NCBI RefSeq assembly: GCF_938028775.1
Contig: NZ_CALIZG010000013.1
Span: forward strand, 28,012-92,011
DNA: 64,000 bases
Source of the DNA: Mogibacterium diversum_A
GTDB lineage: Bacteria > Bacillota > Clostridia > Peptostreptococcales > Anaerovoracaceae
Reading direction: 5' to 3'
The notes under the pieces are model-generated. The model ran no database searches, had not been told where the DNA came from, and worked only from the letters and a program-made list of their open reading frames with translations. The position numbers were made by a program, and so were the translations under genes. The stretch's first letter is position 1, and the number at the start of each line of letters is the position of its first letter. Below are positions 17,347-27,129 of the stretch, piece after piece.

Positions 17347-20300
17347 ATGAAGAAAATTTTGCTTTCGCTCCTATTAGTGGTGACATTAGCGGTTCCACTG
17401 CCCGCATTTGCGGAAACAACGGGAGCAGAATCTCAGACTGGAGCTGAAGCGCAGACAGAAGCGCCTTCAAGTAACAGTACGGATTCTGAGAAATGGACTA
17501 GTGAGGATTTCACTTACACAGACATGAGCAAGACTATTTACGGATGTGACTATACCAGAACCGTAAATATCGAAGGAAAGGCAATCAGCGGTTTTTCTGC
17601 AAAGGGAGAAGCTAAGTTTGCCAAGAACAAAAAGCTCGTGCTGCCATCAAAGGATGATAAGGGTAATACGCTCGTTGGTGTTGCTAGCAATGCGTTCCAA
17701 AAGAAGGGCGTTGAGTCAGTAACTTTCCCGTCGGGTATGCTTGCGTCATACAATGACACAGTTACGCACAAGATTACTCGCAGAGGTAACTTCGTGATTG
17801 CAGAGGGGGCATTTGAAGGAAACAATTTGACCAATGTAAATCTGCCGGACGGCGTGCTTGCAGTTCTTCCAAATGCTTTCATGAATAACAAGATTAAGAC
17901 CGTAACCCTGCCGAGGACTATCTGGTGGCTCGAGACACAAGCGTTCTCAAATAACCAAATCAGCAAGGTTAATTTTCCGCTGACAACTTATTTCCAGTTG
18001 GAAATGCATGGCATGACCTTTGCAAATAACAAGATTAAGTCTGTCAGACTGCCCGACTATACAGCAGTAGTTAACAAGTTTGTATTTGTTGGGAATCCAG
18101 GGATGGAAGAGCTTTCGGCAGAGGGTAAGGCTGCGCTCAAGGGCAGTTTTGCAAATAGCGGCGTGGTATACATGTACTCCGAGAACTACGATCATAAAAA
18201 TATGGATAGAATCCATACGACGGACAAGACGACCGCTAATACAAAGTCTTGGGTACAGAAGCTAATCACAAACGAAGGAACTCCAGAAACCACCAACAAT
18301 GACACTGAGTCGTGGAATGTAAATGACTTTACATTTGACGGGCAGAAGATAACAGGTCTCAGCGAGAGCGGTAAGGCGAAGCGCAAGGTTAACAAGGCTC
18401 TCGTGCTCCCTGACTATAATTCGGAGCTAGATAAAGTTACCGAGATTGCGGATACGGATTCGACAACTGGACTATTTGCAACTGCGGACGAGAAGTTCGA
18501 TTCTGTAACTCTTCCTATGGACCTTGAAAAGGTTGGTAAGAACGCATTCCGCGATTCGGGACTCAAAGAGGTGGCTTTCTCACCAGTGCTCAAGAGCATT
18601 GGAGATACTGCGTTCCAGGGTAATAGCATCAAGACTGTAGTTCTGCCTGATACCTTGACATCTCTCGGGAGAGGAGCATTTGCGACAAATCCTGCTCTTG
18701 AGAAAATAGACCTACCTAATGGGCTGACAGAGATTCCTGACAGTGCATTCGGTTGCAGTGATAACAAGAATTGGATGGCAGGACTCACTTCCATTGAGAT
18801 TCCGGCTAGTGTAAAGAAGATAGGAGCTAGAGCGTTTGCAGGAAACAACTTCTCGAGTATCACAGTTCCTAAGGGCGTTACAGAGATTGGTGACTACGCA
18901 TTCGCTACAAAGAATTATCTTCTCAAAGACGCAGCGGTATGCAAGCTTGAGCTACCAGAGGGGCTTACATCCATCGGTAGATATGCGTTTAGAAATAAGA
19001 AAGTAGCCGAAGTTAAGCTCCCAGAAGCTGTAGAGGCGCTGCCAAAGAACGTGTTTGCGAAGGAAGTTACTTCTGCGTCAGGAAAAACAGAGGCATACAG
19101 CCTAGTGACAAAGGTGTATGTTGATGATGTCACAAAGTATACAGATACAAGTAAATTCCCTAAATCTGAATTCCACAAGATACTCTCTGATGACGTAAAT
19201 GTGTGGAATGCAGAAGACTTCACATACGCAGATATTACTTTAGACAGCAACAACTCACCTGCACCAGCGCAGGATAACATGAATATAATCACTGGAACTA
19301 TCCACGTTGTAAGCGGTCTCACAGACAGCGGCAAGGCAAAGCTCACGAACAACAAGAACCTAGTAGTCCCAGCTATAGATGATGATGGACATAAAGTTCA
19401 GGGTGTTGGTAATAGCGCTTTCAAGGGGCTAGGCCTAGAGAGCGTTGAGCTCCCTAAGAATGTTAAGGCGCCAAGCAATGGTCTATGGGATAGCTCCGTG
19501 ACTACGAGAGGTGACTTCTTTATCGGAGCAAGTGCATTTCAGAGCAACAGCCTGACAGAACTTACAGTTCCAGAAGGGGTGATATATATCGGAAGCAACG
19601 CATTCAGCAAGAACAAGCTTAAGTCGGCTCGCTTCCCATCGACACTTATGATGATTGGTAATGGGGCATTTGCAACGAATGAGATTGCAAACCTTGATTT
19701 CTCTAAGACTACGGATTATCCGCTCTCTATCGATAATATGGCGTTTGCTATTAACAAGATTGAATCGGTTCAGCTGCCTGATAAAACCGAAAAGGTATCG
19801 AAGTGGGCATTTCTCAGAAATACAGGAAAGGCTCCTATTACAACGGGCAATGCTAACGAGAAAAAGGGCGGCATCGTGTACATGTACATAAATGACCCAG
19901 GTGCACTCGTTGAGGATATCGGAAACGGCAAGTCTAACGTACAGCTTCTCAAGGCAAATCAGAACATTCCAAGTGACGAATCTCCTTGGAACAGCGATGA
20001 CTTCACATATAACGCTGCTGGAACTGTGGTTACAGGACTTACAGAATCCGGCAAAGCTAAGCTTAAGAAGAATGACACGCTCGTGATTCCTGAGACCAGC
20101 ACAAGCGGAGTCAATATAGTTGCGATCGGAAACGGTGTTAACAATGCGCTTGCTAGTAATGGTCAGATTGGAACATTTGGATTTGCCGATGCTGGCAAGG
20201 TATACGTGCCTAAAACTGTTAAGCTGCCATCGACAGTCAAGCAGATTGGTGACTTTGCATTTGCAGGAACTATCGATAACACAGCTAAGAAGGTATATGG

Positions 20301-23300
20301 AGTGACTAATGTAAATCTGCCGGATGGACTTGAGTCGATTGGTAATTCTACATTCCTCAATGCTAGGCTAACATCCATCGTCCTTCCAAATTCAGTTACA
20401 AAGCTCGGAACTGGTGCGTTTAACGGAACTGATTTGGCAGAGAAGATAGTTATCTCGAAGTCATTAAAGGAAATCCCTGACGTGGCATTCGGGAGAACTA
20501 ACGACACAGTGGGGCTTGCTGACAAGGCGGCGGTTACTGACATCGTAATCCCTGAAGGCGTTACAGATATTGGCAGAAGAGCATTTGTAGGCTGCAAGAC
20601 CAATGCAGTCAGCCTGCCAGAGAGCCTAAAGAAGATTGGTGACAATGCATTTATGAATAATCAGCTTGCAGAGGTCACTATCCCAGGCGGCGTTACGAGC
20701 ATAGGAAAATCTGCGTTTGAGAAGACTGCAGAGGCAATTCCTTCAACGCTGAGAACGCTGAATCTCAAGGAAGGCTTCAATGGAGCTGTAGGTTCAAATG
20801 CTTTCAGAGGACAGCTTTTGACATCGGTTGAGCTTCCTAAGTCATTCACTAATATCAGCGGAATAGATAAGAGAGCGTTTAGGGATAACCCAGTAAAACC
20901 AACACTGCTGACAGAAAGCAAGTCGGTAGTGGATACTTATAACAGCATCCCTAACAAGGCGGATCTCACATACGTTATAAAGTACGACAATCTAGTTGGC
21001 AGCGGCTGGACTAGCGAAGATTTCACATATAGCGCTGACGGAGCGACTATCACGGGTCTTACAACAAGCGGAATTGCGAAGAGAAACGGCGGGAACCACA
21101 ACCTGGTTCTTCCAAATGAATCACCATCAGGCGTAGATATCACGGCTATAGGTGATGCTGCATTTGCAATCCCTGAAGCAGAGGTAACTGTTGGAAAGTA
21201 TGATTTCACTTCGGAGAACGGATTTGAAACGGTTAAGTTACCTGCTAAGCTGAAGTCTATCGGTGCAAGAGCATTCGAATACAACATGCTTAAGGGTGTC
21301 GACCTCGAGGTGGCTACAGAGCTAACGAAGATTGGAACCAGCGCATTCCACGGTAATCACATCGTGAAGCTGCACATTCCAGACTCAGTTAATGAGCTCG
21401 GCGAGGGAGCTTTCACAGCGAATTCAATCGTTGACCTTAAGCTCTCTAGGAACGTTACAAAGATTCCACAGGCTGCATTCTCGATGAATATTCGTCTGCG
21501 TGAAATTGAGATTCCGGGTACAGTTACAGAGATCGGTCAGATGGCATTTGCAGGAGCTAGACTTGAATCACTCAATATTCCGGCGTCTGTAAGAAAGATT
21601 GGTGAGAAGGCGTTCCACCTCCATCACCTAACAGAGCTGACTATACCTGGAACAGTTAAGGAAATCGGTGATTCCGCATTTGAAGGAACATATAAGTCTC
21701 TGACGTTGACAAGCCTCAAGATTGAGGAAGGCGTTGAGCACATCGGAAAGTTCGCATTTAAGGAAGGGCTTCTGACAAGCGTTGATCTGCCAAAGTCACT
21801 CAAAACTCTCGGAAGTGAACCTTTCATGAACAACACAGGAACTGATGCAAACCACGTCGTAATCCTGAGAACTGTAAATCCAGACCACCTAGCATTCAAC
21901 ACTGGTGCAACAACTCACCGTGTGCTGATGTCCAAGGCGATGATTACATTCGATGCAAATGGCGGTACAGTTGAGAAAGGATACGCTGTACTCGATGACA
22001 ACGGCAGAGTTGATAGCCTGCCAACACCAACAGCTCCGGATGCACTACATGAATTCGAAGGCTGGTTCACAGAGCGTGAAGGTGGCAAAAAGGTAACTGC
22101 AGCTCAGAAGTTCGATGACGGCATGAAGTTATATGCCCACTGGAAAGAGAATACTACATGGAATGAGAAAGACTTCACTACCGACGGAGATACAATCACC
22201 GGCCTATCAGAGGTAGGAAAGATGAAACTTGCTGTAAATCCAGATCTCAAGCTTCCTGCATCAGTAAATGGTACTGCAATCAAAAAGATAGGAACTGGTG
22301 CATTTGCGCCTGCTAAGACGGGCGGAAATGCGATCAACTCGGTATCAATCCCTGAGGGAGTAACTGAGATTGGACAGGCAGCGTTCTCTGGCACAAATCT
22401 AAAGTCGCTGGAGCTGCCAAAGTCAGTGAAGAAAGTCGGTAAAATGGCATTTAGCGGCGCTCCTCTCGAGAATGTGAAGTTCTCCGAGGGCCTTGAAAGC
22501 ATCGGCGATAATGCTTTTGAAGGACACAAGCTAACTAAGGTTAAGCTACCAGATAGCCTAAAGACAATCGGCAAGTCTGCATTCAAGAGCAGATCGCCAG
22601 AGCGTGCAAGCATCAAAGAAGTTGAGCTCGGCAAGTCACTGCAATCGATAGGAAGGGAAGCATTTGCTAACCAGAATATCAAAGAGATAAAGGTACCGGA
22701 GACTCTAAAGGATGTTCCAGCTAACGCGTTCAAGGGCAACGTTGTGGATGGCAAGGATGCGAAGGTTAAGCTAATATCTTCTAATGAAGATCAGCGCAAG
22801 GGAGCTGGCGTTTACTCTAACTTCAAGGTAAAGGATCCAGCGGCAACATTCTATGTACCATATAAGGTGGAGCTTCTATCCAACGACGAAGATTCCAAGA
22901 CGACAGAGCTAACCACAGATGAAAACGGAAAGGTTGCGCTAAACGCACTGCCTGACAAGGATGCGTGCACGACATTTGAAGGCTGGTTCACAGCTAAGAC
23001 TGGCGGCACTAAGGTAGATGGCACAGAGGCGTTTACAGAAGACACTAAGCTATATGCACACTGGCTCGTGAGCCATGACCTTGAAGAGATTGCAAGAACT
23101 GAACCTACAACAGAGGCTGATGGCAACATTAGATACTGGCACTGCAAGAAGTGCGATAAGTACTATCTCGATAGTGCAGCTAGTTTAGAAGTTAAAAAAG
23201 CTGACACAGTGATTCCAAAGATTACGTACACTTTCGAAAGTGGAGATAACAATCTCTGGACTAAGGGTGATGGAGATATGCTGTTCGTCGTTAAACGTAG

Positions 23301-23724
23301 CGTAGATGATGCAAGGGCATTTGACGACTATTACGATGATAAGGTTCTTCTCGACGGAAATGAGCTTGTTAAGGGCGTTGATTACACTGCTGTAAAGGGA
23401 AGCGTAAGAGTAACCCTTAAGAAAGCAGTTCTCGATAGACAGAGCACGGGTAGTCACACACTGACAGTTGCTTTCAAGGATAAGAGGGGCGGAGCTTCGA
23501 CAAGCTTTACTATCAGAAGCAAGAGTCAGCCAGTCGTAAATGGCAATACTTCAAGTTCAAATGGTAACAGAAATGCGAGAGCTAAGTATCGCGGATACAG
23601 AGTATCCAGAGCCGTAAAAACTGGTGATACAACAGCAGTTATACTGTATCTGGCTATGATGGCTATTGCATCAGGCTCACTCGCAGTATTCTCAAGGAAG
23701 AGGAAAAATAGTCATTCGGAATAG
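17347..23724 (+). CDS. Giant BspA-like leucine-rich-repeat cell-wall protein
   Basis: Surface protein of about 2125 aa. The signal peptide is MKKILLSLLLVVTLAVPLPAFA. Six super-modules each begin W-x-x-x-D-F-T and continue ITGL-x-x-S/V-G (Trp codons at 17494, 18313, 19204, 19987, 21007, 22159). Each is followed by BspA-type LRRs, with units like IGDNAF and LPKSVKKIG recurring about every 23 residues. Then come two InlB-like/Flg_new repeats ending LYAHW (about 21946-22142 and 22861-23064), a CKKC-containing segment and an Ig-like domain. The C-terminus VKTGDT, hydrophobic segment and RKRK tail form a sortase-type anchor. The ATG at 17347 has AAGAAGGAC upstream and starts the signal peptide. Likely an adhesin; binding target unknown. 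Confidence 0.88.
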   Translation: MKKILLSLLLVVTLAVPLPAFAETTGAESQTGAEAQTEAPSSNSTDSEKWTSEDFTYTDMSKTIYGCDYTRTVNIEGKAISGFSAKGEAKFAKNKKLVLPSKDDKGNTLVGVASNAFQKKGVESVTFPSGMLASYNDTVTHKITRRGNFVIAEGAFEGNNLTNVNLPDGVLAVLPNAFMNNKIKTVTLPRTIWWLETQAFSNNQISKVNFPLTTYFQLEMHGMTFANNKIKSVRLPDYTAVVNKFVFVGNPGMEELSAEGKAALKGSFANSGVVYMYSENYDHKNMDRIHTTDKTTANTKSWVQKLITNEGTPETTNNDTESWNVNDFTFDGQKITGLSESGKAKRKVNKALVLPDYNSELDKVTEIADTDSTTGLFATADEKFDSVTLPMDLEKVGKNAFRDSGLKEVAFSPVLKSIGDTAFQGNSIKTVVLPDTLTSLGRGAFATNPALEKIDLPNGLTEIPDSAFGCSDNKNWMAGLTSIEIPASVKKIGARAFAGNNFSSITVPKGVTEIGDYAFATKNYLLKDAAVCKLELPEGLTSIGRYAFRNKKVAEVKLPEAVEALPKNVFAKEVTSASGKTEAYSLVTKVYVDDVTKYTDTSKFPKSEFHKILSDDVNVWNAEDFTYADITLDSNNSPAPAQDNMNIITGTIHVVSGLTDSGKAKLTNNKNLVVPAIDDDGHKVQGVGNSAFKGLGLESVELPKNVKAPSNGLWDSSVTTRGDFFIGASAFQSNSLTELTVPEGVIYIGSNAFSKNKLKSARFPSTLMMIGNGAFATNEIANLDFSKTTDYPLSIDNMAFAINKIESVQLPDKTEKVSKWAFLRNTGKAPITTGNANEKKGGIVYMYINDPGALVEDIGNGKSNVQLLKANQNIPSDESPWNSDDFTYNAAGTVVTGLTESGKAKLKKNDTLVIPETSTSGVNIVAIGNGVNNALASNGQIGTFGFADAGKVYVPKTVKLPSTVKQIGDFAFAGTIDNTAKKVYGVTNVNLPDGLESIGNSTFLNARLTSIVLPNSVTKLGTGAFNGTDLAEKIVISKSLKEIPDVAFGRTNDTVGLADKAAVTDIVIPEGVTDIGRRAFVGCKTNAVSLPESLKKIGDNAFMNNQLAEVTIPGGVTSIGKSAFEKTAEAIPSTLRTLNLKEGFNGAVGSNAFRGQLLTSVELPKSFTNISGIDKRAFRDNPVKPTLLTESKSVVDTYNSIPNKADLTYVIKYDNLVGSGWTSEDFTYSADGATITGLTTSGIAKRNGGNHNLVLPNESPSGVDITAIGDAAFAIPEAEVTVGKYDFTSENGFETVKLPAKLKSIGARAFEYNMLKGVDLEVATELTKIGTSAFHGNHIVKLHIPDSVNELGEGAFTANSIVDLKLSRNVTKIPQAAFSMNIRLREIEIPGTVTEIGQMAFAGARLESLNIPASVRKIGEKAFHLHHLTELTIPGTVKEIGDSAFEGTYKSLTLTSLKIEEGVEHIGKFAFKEGLLTSVDLPKSLKTLGSEPFMNNTGTDANHVVILRTVNPDHLAFNTGATTHRVLMSKAMITFDANGGTVEKGYAVLDDNGRVDSLPTPTAPDALHEFEGWFTEREGGKKVTAAQKFDDGMKLYAHWKENTTWNEKDFTTDGDTITGLSEVGKMKLAVNPDLKLPASVNGTAIKKIGTGAFAPAKTGGNAINSVSIPEGVTEIGQAAFSGTNLKSLELPKSVKKVGKMAFSGAPLENVKFSEGLESIGDNAFEGHKLTKVKLPDSLKTIGKSAFKSRSPERASIKEVELGKSLQSIGREAFANQNIKEIKVPETLKDVPANAFKGNVVDGKDAKVKLISSNEDQRKGAGVYSNFKVKDPAATFYVPYKVELLSNDEDSKTTELTTDENGKVALNALPDKDACTTFEGWFTAKTGGTKVDGTEAFTEDTKLYAHWLVSHDLEEIARTEPTTEADGNIRYWHCKKCDKYYLDSAASLEVKKADTVIPKITYTFESGDNNLWTKGDGDMLFVVKRSVDDARAFDDYYDDKVLLDGNELVKGVDYTAVKGSVRVTLKKAVLDRQSTGSHTLTVAFKDKRGGASTSFTIRSKSQPVVNGNTSSSNGNRNARAKYRGYRVSRAVKTGDTTAVILYLAMMAIASGSLAVFSRKRKNSHSE

Positions 23725-23752
23725 AAAGCTAAATAAAGGACGATTTATGGGC

Positions 23753-23788
23753 AAAACAGGCAGGATTTAAAATTTCTGCCTGTTTTTT
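23753..23788 (+). terminator. Rho-independent terminator after the LRR protein gene
   Basis: Arms AAAACAGGCAG (23753-23763) and CTGCCTGTTTT (23776-23786) with a T run. Confidence 0.85.
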
Positions 23789-23791
23789 CAT

Positions 23792-23820
23792 TTGAAAAAT
23801 ACACGTCTCTATGATAAAGT
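23792..23820 (+). promoter_or_regulatory. Promoter of tadA
   Basis: TTGAAA (23792-23797), a 17-bp spacer and TAAAGT (23815-23820). Transcription would be expected to start within a few bases of the ATG at 23829, giving almost no leader. Confidence 0.5.
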
Positions 23821-23828
23821 AAACTGAT

Positions 23829-24350
23829 ATGCGAGATAACAATTTCTACATGGAAGAGGCTTTAAGAGAGGCCTATATAGCGGCAGAGCTAGGGGAGGTT
23901 CCAGTAGGGGCAGTTGTTGTGAAAGATGGTGAAATTATCGCTAGAGCTCACAATATGGTGGAGGCATATGCATCTTCATCAGCCCATGCGGAGATGCTTG
24001 CGATAGATATGGCTGAAGCCAAGCTAGACAGCAAATGGCTAAGTGGATGCGAGCTGTATGTGACGCTCGAGCCTTGCTCTATGTGTGCGGGCGCCATGGT
24101 GCTCTCGCGGCTAGACAAATTATATATAGGAACGATGGATCCTAAGAATGGAGCTGCAGGCTCTATATTTGATATTACGAACGAGGCACAGCTTAACCAC
24201 AGTATATATGTAGAACGAGGGATACTTGCCGAGAAGTGCGCGGAGGTGTTAACCAGCTTTTTTAGAGAGCTTAGGGTTTCTAAGGCACAGCTTCGCAAGA
24301 AGAATATAGATGCTGTCGAAAACGAAGTTGATATATTGGAGGAAAATTAG
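23829..24350 (+). CDS. tadA: tRNA-specific adenosine deaminase
   Basis: Zinc enzyme of 173 aa that converts A34 to inosine in tRNA-Arg(ACG). Zinc and catalytic residues are in H53-A-E55 (SAHAEMLAI) and P82-C83-x-x-C86 (EPCSMCAGAM). The segment LYIGTMDPKNGAAGSIFD and the helical tail fit TadA rather than free-base deaminases. No ribosome site precedes the ATG at 23829, and the nearest promoter would place the transcript start at about that codon, so the mRNA may be leaderless. The ATG at 23850 is an alternative but also lacks a ribosome site and would trim helix 1. The next gene starts immediately after the stop. Confidence 0.94.
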   Translation: MRDNNFYMEEALREAYIAAELGEVPVGAVVVKDGEIIARAHNMVEAYASSSAHAEMLAIDMAEAKLDSKWLSGCELYVTLEPCSMCAGAMVLSRLDKLYIGTMDPKNGAAGSIFDITNEAQLNHSIYVERGILAEKCAEVLTSFFRELRVSKAQLRKKNIDAVENEVDILEEN

Positions 24351-25139
24351 ATGAAAAGAAAAGGACTAATTGCAGTTCTATCGATGCTTATGGTTGTTCT
24401 TAGCACAGCTATGTGCTTCGCAGCAGATGATACTACTTTTGCGCTGAAATCTTCATACCCTAAGGATGGACAGAAGAACACTTCAATCGAGAACCTAGGA
24501 GTTAAGCTTTACTTTAATCATTCTGTATCAAGTAAGGCAGCGCAGGCCAATAACAAAAATAGTGTCAAGATTGTTGATAAGGATGGCAAGAAAATCCCAA
24601 TAAAGGTTCTGACTGCTAACGATGATTCCGGACTAGTGCTCGTGCTCGGGGATAGCACTAACAAGAAATTCAAGGTTAAGAATAACTCGGAGTACAAGCT
24701 CGTAATCGAGAAGGATTTTGTGGACGATAATGGCAATACCCTTGGAAAAGAGACTACTGTAAGCTTTAAGACTTTCAACCAGACTCTGAACACAACTATC
24801 AATATGGTTATGATGGTAATCATGTTCGGTGGTATCATGGTTGTGACAATTAGACAGCAGCGCAATAAGGATGATGACGATAAGATTGAGAAAGAGAAAA
24901 CCGGAGAATCGACATTCAATCCTTACAAAGAGGCGAAGAAGACAGGAAAGTCAGTAGAAGAAGTAATCGCTGAAGAGAAAAAGAGAGTTGCTAAAGCTGA
25001 GAGAAGGGCTAAGAGAAAAGGTACAAAAAAGGTTGAGGAGAAACTTGAGATAAGCGAACTTCTACCTAATGTATATAAGGTTCATAAGCCAAGCCCAATC
25101 AAAGCTCGTAAAGCAGGGGACAAAAAATCCTCGAAGTAA
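24351..25139 (+). CDS. Membrane protein with extracytoplasmic Ig-like (SbsA-type) domain
   Basis: 262 aa. The signal peptide MKRKGLIAVLSMLMVVLSTA ends at CFA. A Big_5/SbsA Ig-like domain follows at about 30-140 (SYPKDGQKNTSIENLGVKLY, then FVDDNGNTLGKETTVSFKT). Next are one membrane segment (about 149-167) and a charged cytoplasmic tail rich in Lys/Glu with heptad character (VEEVIAEEKKRVAKAERRAK). The ATG abuts the tadA stop and is served by GGAGG within tadA, so the two are co-translated. Function unknown; the layout suggests an envelope protein that connects outside to inside. Confidence 0.75.
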   Translation: MKRKGLIAVLSMLMVVLSTAMCFAADDTTFALKSSYPKDGQKNTSIENLGVKLYFNHSVSSKAAQANNKNSVKIVDKDGKKIPIKVLTANDDSGLVLVLGDSTNKKFKVKNNSEYKLVIEKDFVDDNGNTLGKETTVSFKTFNQTLNTTINMVMMVIMFGGIMVVTIRQQRNKDDDDKIEKEKTGESTFNPYKEAKKTGKSVEEVIAEEKKRVAKAERRAKRKGTKKVEEKLEISELLPNVYKVHKPSPIKARKAGDKKSSK

Positions 25140-25192
25140 TTCGAAAAATCACAAATAACATATACATTTATGTATGATAAATAGTACAATAT

Positions 25193-25224
25193 ATGCGAGG
25201 GTGCACAGCATCCTCGCATTTTTT
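25193..25224 (+). terminator. Rho-independent terminator after the tadA unit
   Basis: Arms ATGCGAGG (25193-25200) and CCTCGCAT (25212-25219), inner TGC/GCA pairing and a run of six T. Confidence 0.8.
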
Positions 25225-25243
25225 AGAATCAAAGGCGGGATAA

Positions 25244-26245
25244 ATGATTAGAGGAGATATGAAGCCTTCTGAAATCGAACTCAAAGCGTATGCGAAAATA
25301 AACCTTTCGCTGTATGTACTACATAGAAGACCTGATGGCTATCACGATATAAAGTCTTTTATGCAAAGTATCAATATTTTCGATGTTTTAAAAATAAGAA
25401 CTAAATTAATAAATAGTTGCGATTATAATTGTTTTTTTGCAGAAACTAACATATACTTATCATCAACAAATAAGAATATTCCATTAACTGCAGATAATCT
25501 AGCTGTCAAGGGTGCAGTCTCCGTTATAGAGGCAATTTCTAGTCGATATAATCTTACTGAACTTATGGAAGAGAGAGGTGCTGAGTGCATCTCAATCGAG
25601 ATTGACAAAAAGCTACCCGTAGCAGCTGGGATTGCTGGTGGCAGTGGAAATGCCGCAGTGGTTATGCTCGGCGTGAACCACCTGCTTGGCAGCCCCTTGT
25701 CTATGAGGGATCTCATGGAGGTGGGCGTTAAGGTCGGTGCGGATGTGCCTTTTTCGATAATGATGAATGCATGTCTCAATGCTGATGAACTGAAGGGTCT
25801 ACCACAGCTTGGAGAGGCGAGCTGCGCTGCGATAGTTTCTGGAATAGGCGAAGTGGTTGAGGCAGTTATGCCGAGACCATATTTCGTGATTTTATTTAAC
25901 CCTGGCATTGCTGTATCTACTAAGGAAGTGTATGAAGCAATTGACAGGAAACTAGAAGGCGCTGAGCTTGCGCAAAGGGAAGCAGATGTTAATCGCTTCT
26001 ATAATGAACTTGAGCTGTATACACTTACGCATTACCGAGAAGTGCAGAACTTGGTGTCGCGGATACGCGAGCATTTGCACGCTGATGAAGTTCTGATGAG
26101 CGGTAGCGGACCCACCGTGGCAGCTTACTATACCGAAGAAACTAGATTCGAAGCTGACTGTGAGGCTTTAGAATCTGCTAGATGGGTTGAACCGACTTGG
26201 CGATACTGGAAGACAAAGAGCGGAGGACTTAACTTATGGAGTTAG
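25244..26245 (+). CDS. ispE: 4-diphosphocytidyl-2-C-methyl-D-erythritol kinase
   Basis: GHMP kinase of 333 aa in the MEP isoprenoid pathway. N-terminal signature KAYAKINLSLYVLHRRPDGYH, ATP loop PVAAGIAGGSGNAA and third motif MSGSGPTVAAYY are all present. Slightly longer than usual because of an AT-rich insert near residues 45-85 (KIRTKLINSCDYN and following). The ATG at 25244 follows AAAGGCGGG; an ATG at 25259 has a ribosome site too close to it. The 3' end overlaps the GntR regulator gene by 10 bp. No other MEP gene is in the window. Confidence 0.93.
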   Translation: MIRGDMKPSEIELKAYAKINLSLYVLHRRPDGYHDIKSFMQSINIFDVLKIRTKLINSCDYNCFFAETNIYLSSTNKNIPLTADNLAVKGAVSVIEAISSRYNLTELMEERGAECISIEIDKKLPVAAGIAGGSGNAAVVMLGVNHLLGSPLSMRDLMEVGVKVGADVPFSIMMNACLNADELKGLPQLGEASCAAIVSGIGEVVEAVMPRPYFVILFNPGIAVSTKEVYEAIDRKLEGAELAQREADVNRFYNELELYTLTHYREVQNLVSRIREHLHADEVLMSGSGPTVAAYYTEETRFEADCEALESARWVEPTWRYWKTKSGGLNLWS

Positions 26246-26904
26246 ATTTTCAGATTCAGAAACCATTAAGAGAGCTAGTGTACTTAGAGCTCAAGAGACG
26301 AATTCTAACGGGTGAAATAGATGCGCACACAAGGCTCATGGAAATTGACCTGGCGGAGAAGATGAACGTAAGCAGAACACCTATCAGAGAGGCGATTCGT
26401 AAACTTGCTAACGAAGGCTTGGTTGTTATCGAGCCACGCCACGGCGCATATGTATCTGAGATTTCCATCAAAGATCTAGAGGACGTCTTTGAGGTGAGAG
26501 AAACTTTGGGCGGACTCGCAGCTTCTATTGCCGCAGTTAAGGCGAGCGATGAGGATAAAGCAGCTTTACAGAAGCTGCTCAGGCTAGGTGAGCTCGCGAT
26601 GGAAAATGGTGAGATGGACGAAATGGTAGAGTACGACGTTAAGCTTCATAACTATATAGTGCAGTGCAGTGGTAATAAGACTCTCATCCAGATGGTTAAG
26701 CAGGTTCAAGAACTATCGATGAGATTCCGTTACGTATACTATGAGAGCCAGAGAAAGTACATGATTCAGCCGATTGAGCATAAGAAGATTGTAGATGCTA
26801 TCGTAGCTGGCGATTCGGAAGCGGCAAGGAAAGCAGCAGCAGATCATATCAATACACTTAGAAAGTTTGTCGTAGAGAAAGACAAAGGAAACGGCATGAT
26901 ATAG
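26236..26904 (+). CDS. GntR family transcriptional regulator (FadR/FCD type)
   Basis: 222 aa. N-terminal winged helix at about 8-75: LKRRILTGEIDAHTRLMEID, then VSRTPIREAIRKLANEGLV. A C-terminal FCD helical ligand domain follows, with metal-ligand pattern Asp/His in YDVKLHNYIVQCSGN and His in AAADHINTLRKF. FCD regulators sense small carboxylates or metals; the ligand cannot be told. It overlaps ispE by 10 bp, with GGAGGACTT upstream of the ATG. This ispE-GntR pairing is conserved in some Clostridia as far as I recall. Confidence 0.88.
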   Translation: MELDFQIQKPLRELVYLELKRRILTGEIDAHTRLMEIDLAEKMNVSRTPIREAIRKLANEGLVVIEPRHGAYVSEISIKDLEDVFEVRETLGGLAASIAAVKASDEDKAALQKLLRLGELAMENGEMDEMVEYDVKLHNYIVQCSGNKTLIQMVKQVQELSMRFRYVYYESQRKYMIQPIEHKKIVDAIVAGDSEAARKAAADHINTLRKFVVEKDKGNGMI

Positions 26905-26915
26905 TCATCTGATTG

Positions 26916-26946
26916 AAACGGGTAGCCTAGAGCTACCCGTTTTTTG
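26916..26946 (+). terminator. Rho-independent terminator after the GntR gene
   Basis: Arms ACGGGTAGC (26918-26926) and GCTACCCGT (26932-26940) followed by T6. Confidence 0.9.
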
Positions 26947-27051
26947 TGAGCATTTTGTGATGTTCCCGAGAATATACATAGAAAACACCGATATAGTTGC
27001 TGAAAGCCTTGAAAATGACCATGAGTTAGGGAAACAAAACAAAAGTTAATG

Positions 27052-27081
27052 TTGACTAGCGAATTTTATAAGTGATATATT
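27052..27081 (+). promoter_or_regulatory. Promoter of the P-type ATPase operon
   Basis: TTGACT (27052-27057), an 18-bp spacer and TATATT (27076-27081), 49 bases before the first gene. No obvious operator palindrome is seen around it. Confidence 0.65.
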
Positions 27082-27129
27082 TGATACAATCAATATAATT
27101 ATGGAAGAATTAAGACTAGGAGGTTTATT

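Noticed and set aside
22104..22754. Long antisense frame (216 codons) inside the LRR gene, and several similar ones
   Set aside because: They mirror the repetitive coding strand, rich in Ser/Leu/Pro from reversed LRR codons, with no start signals; the sense frame is clearly coding.
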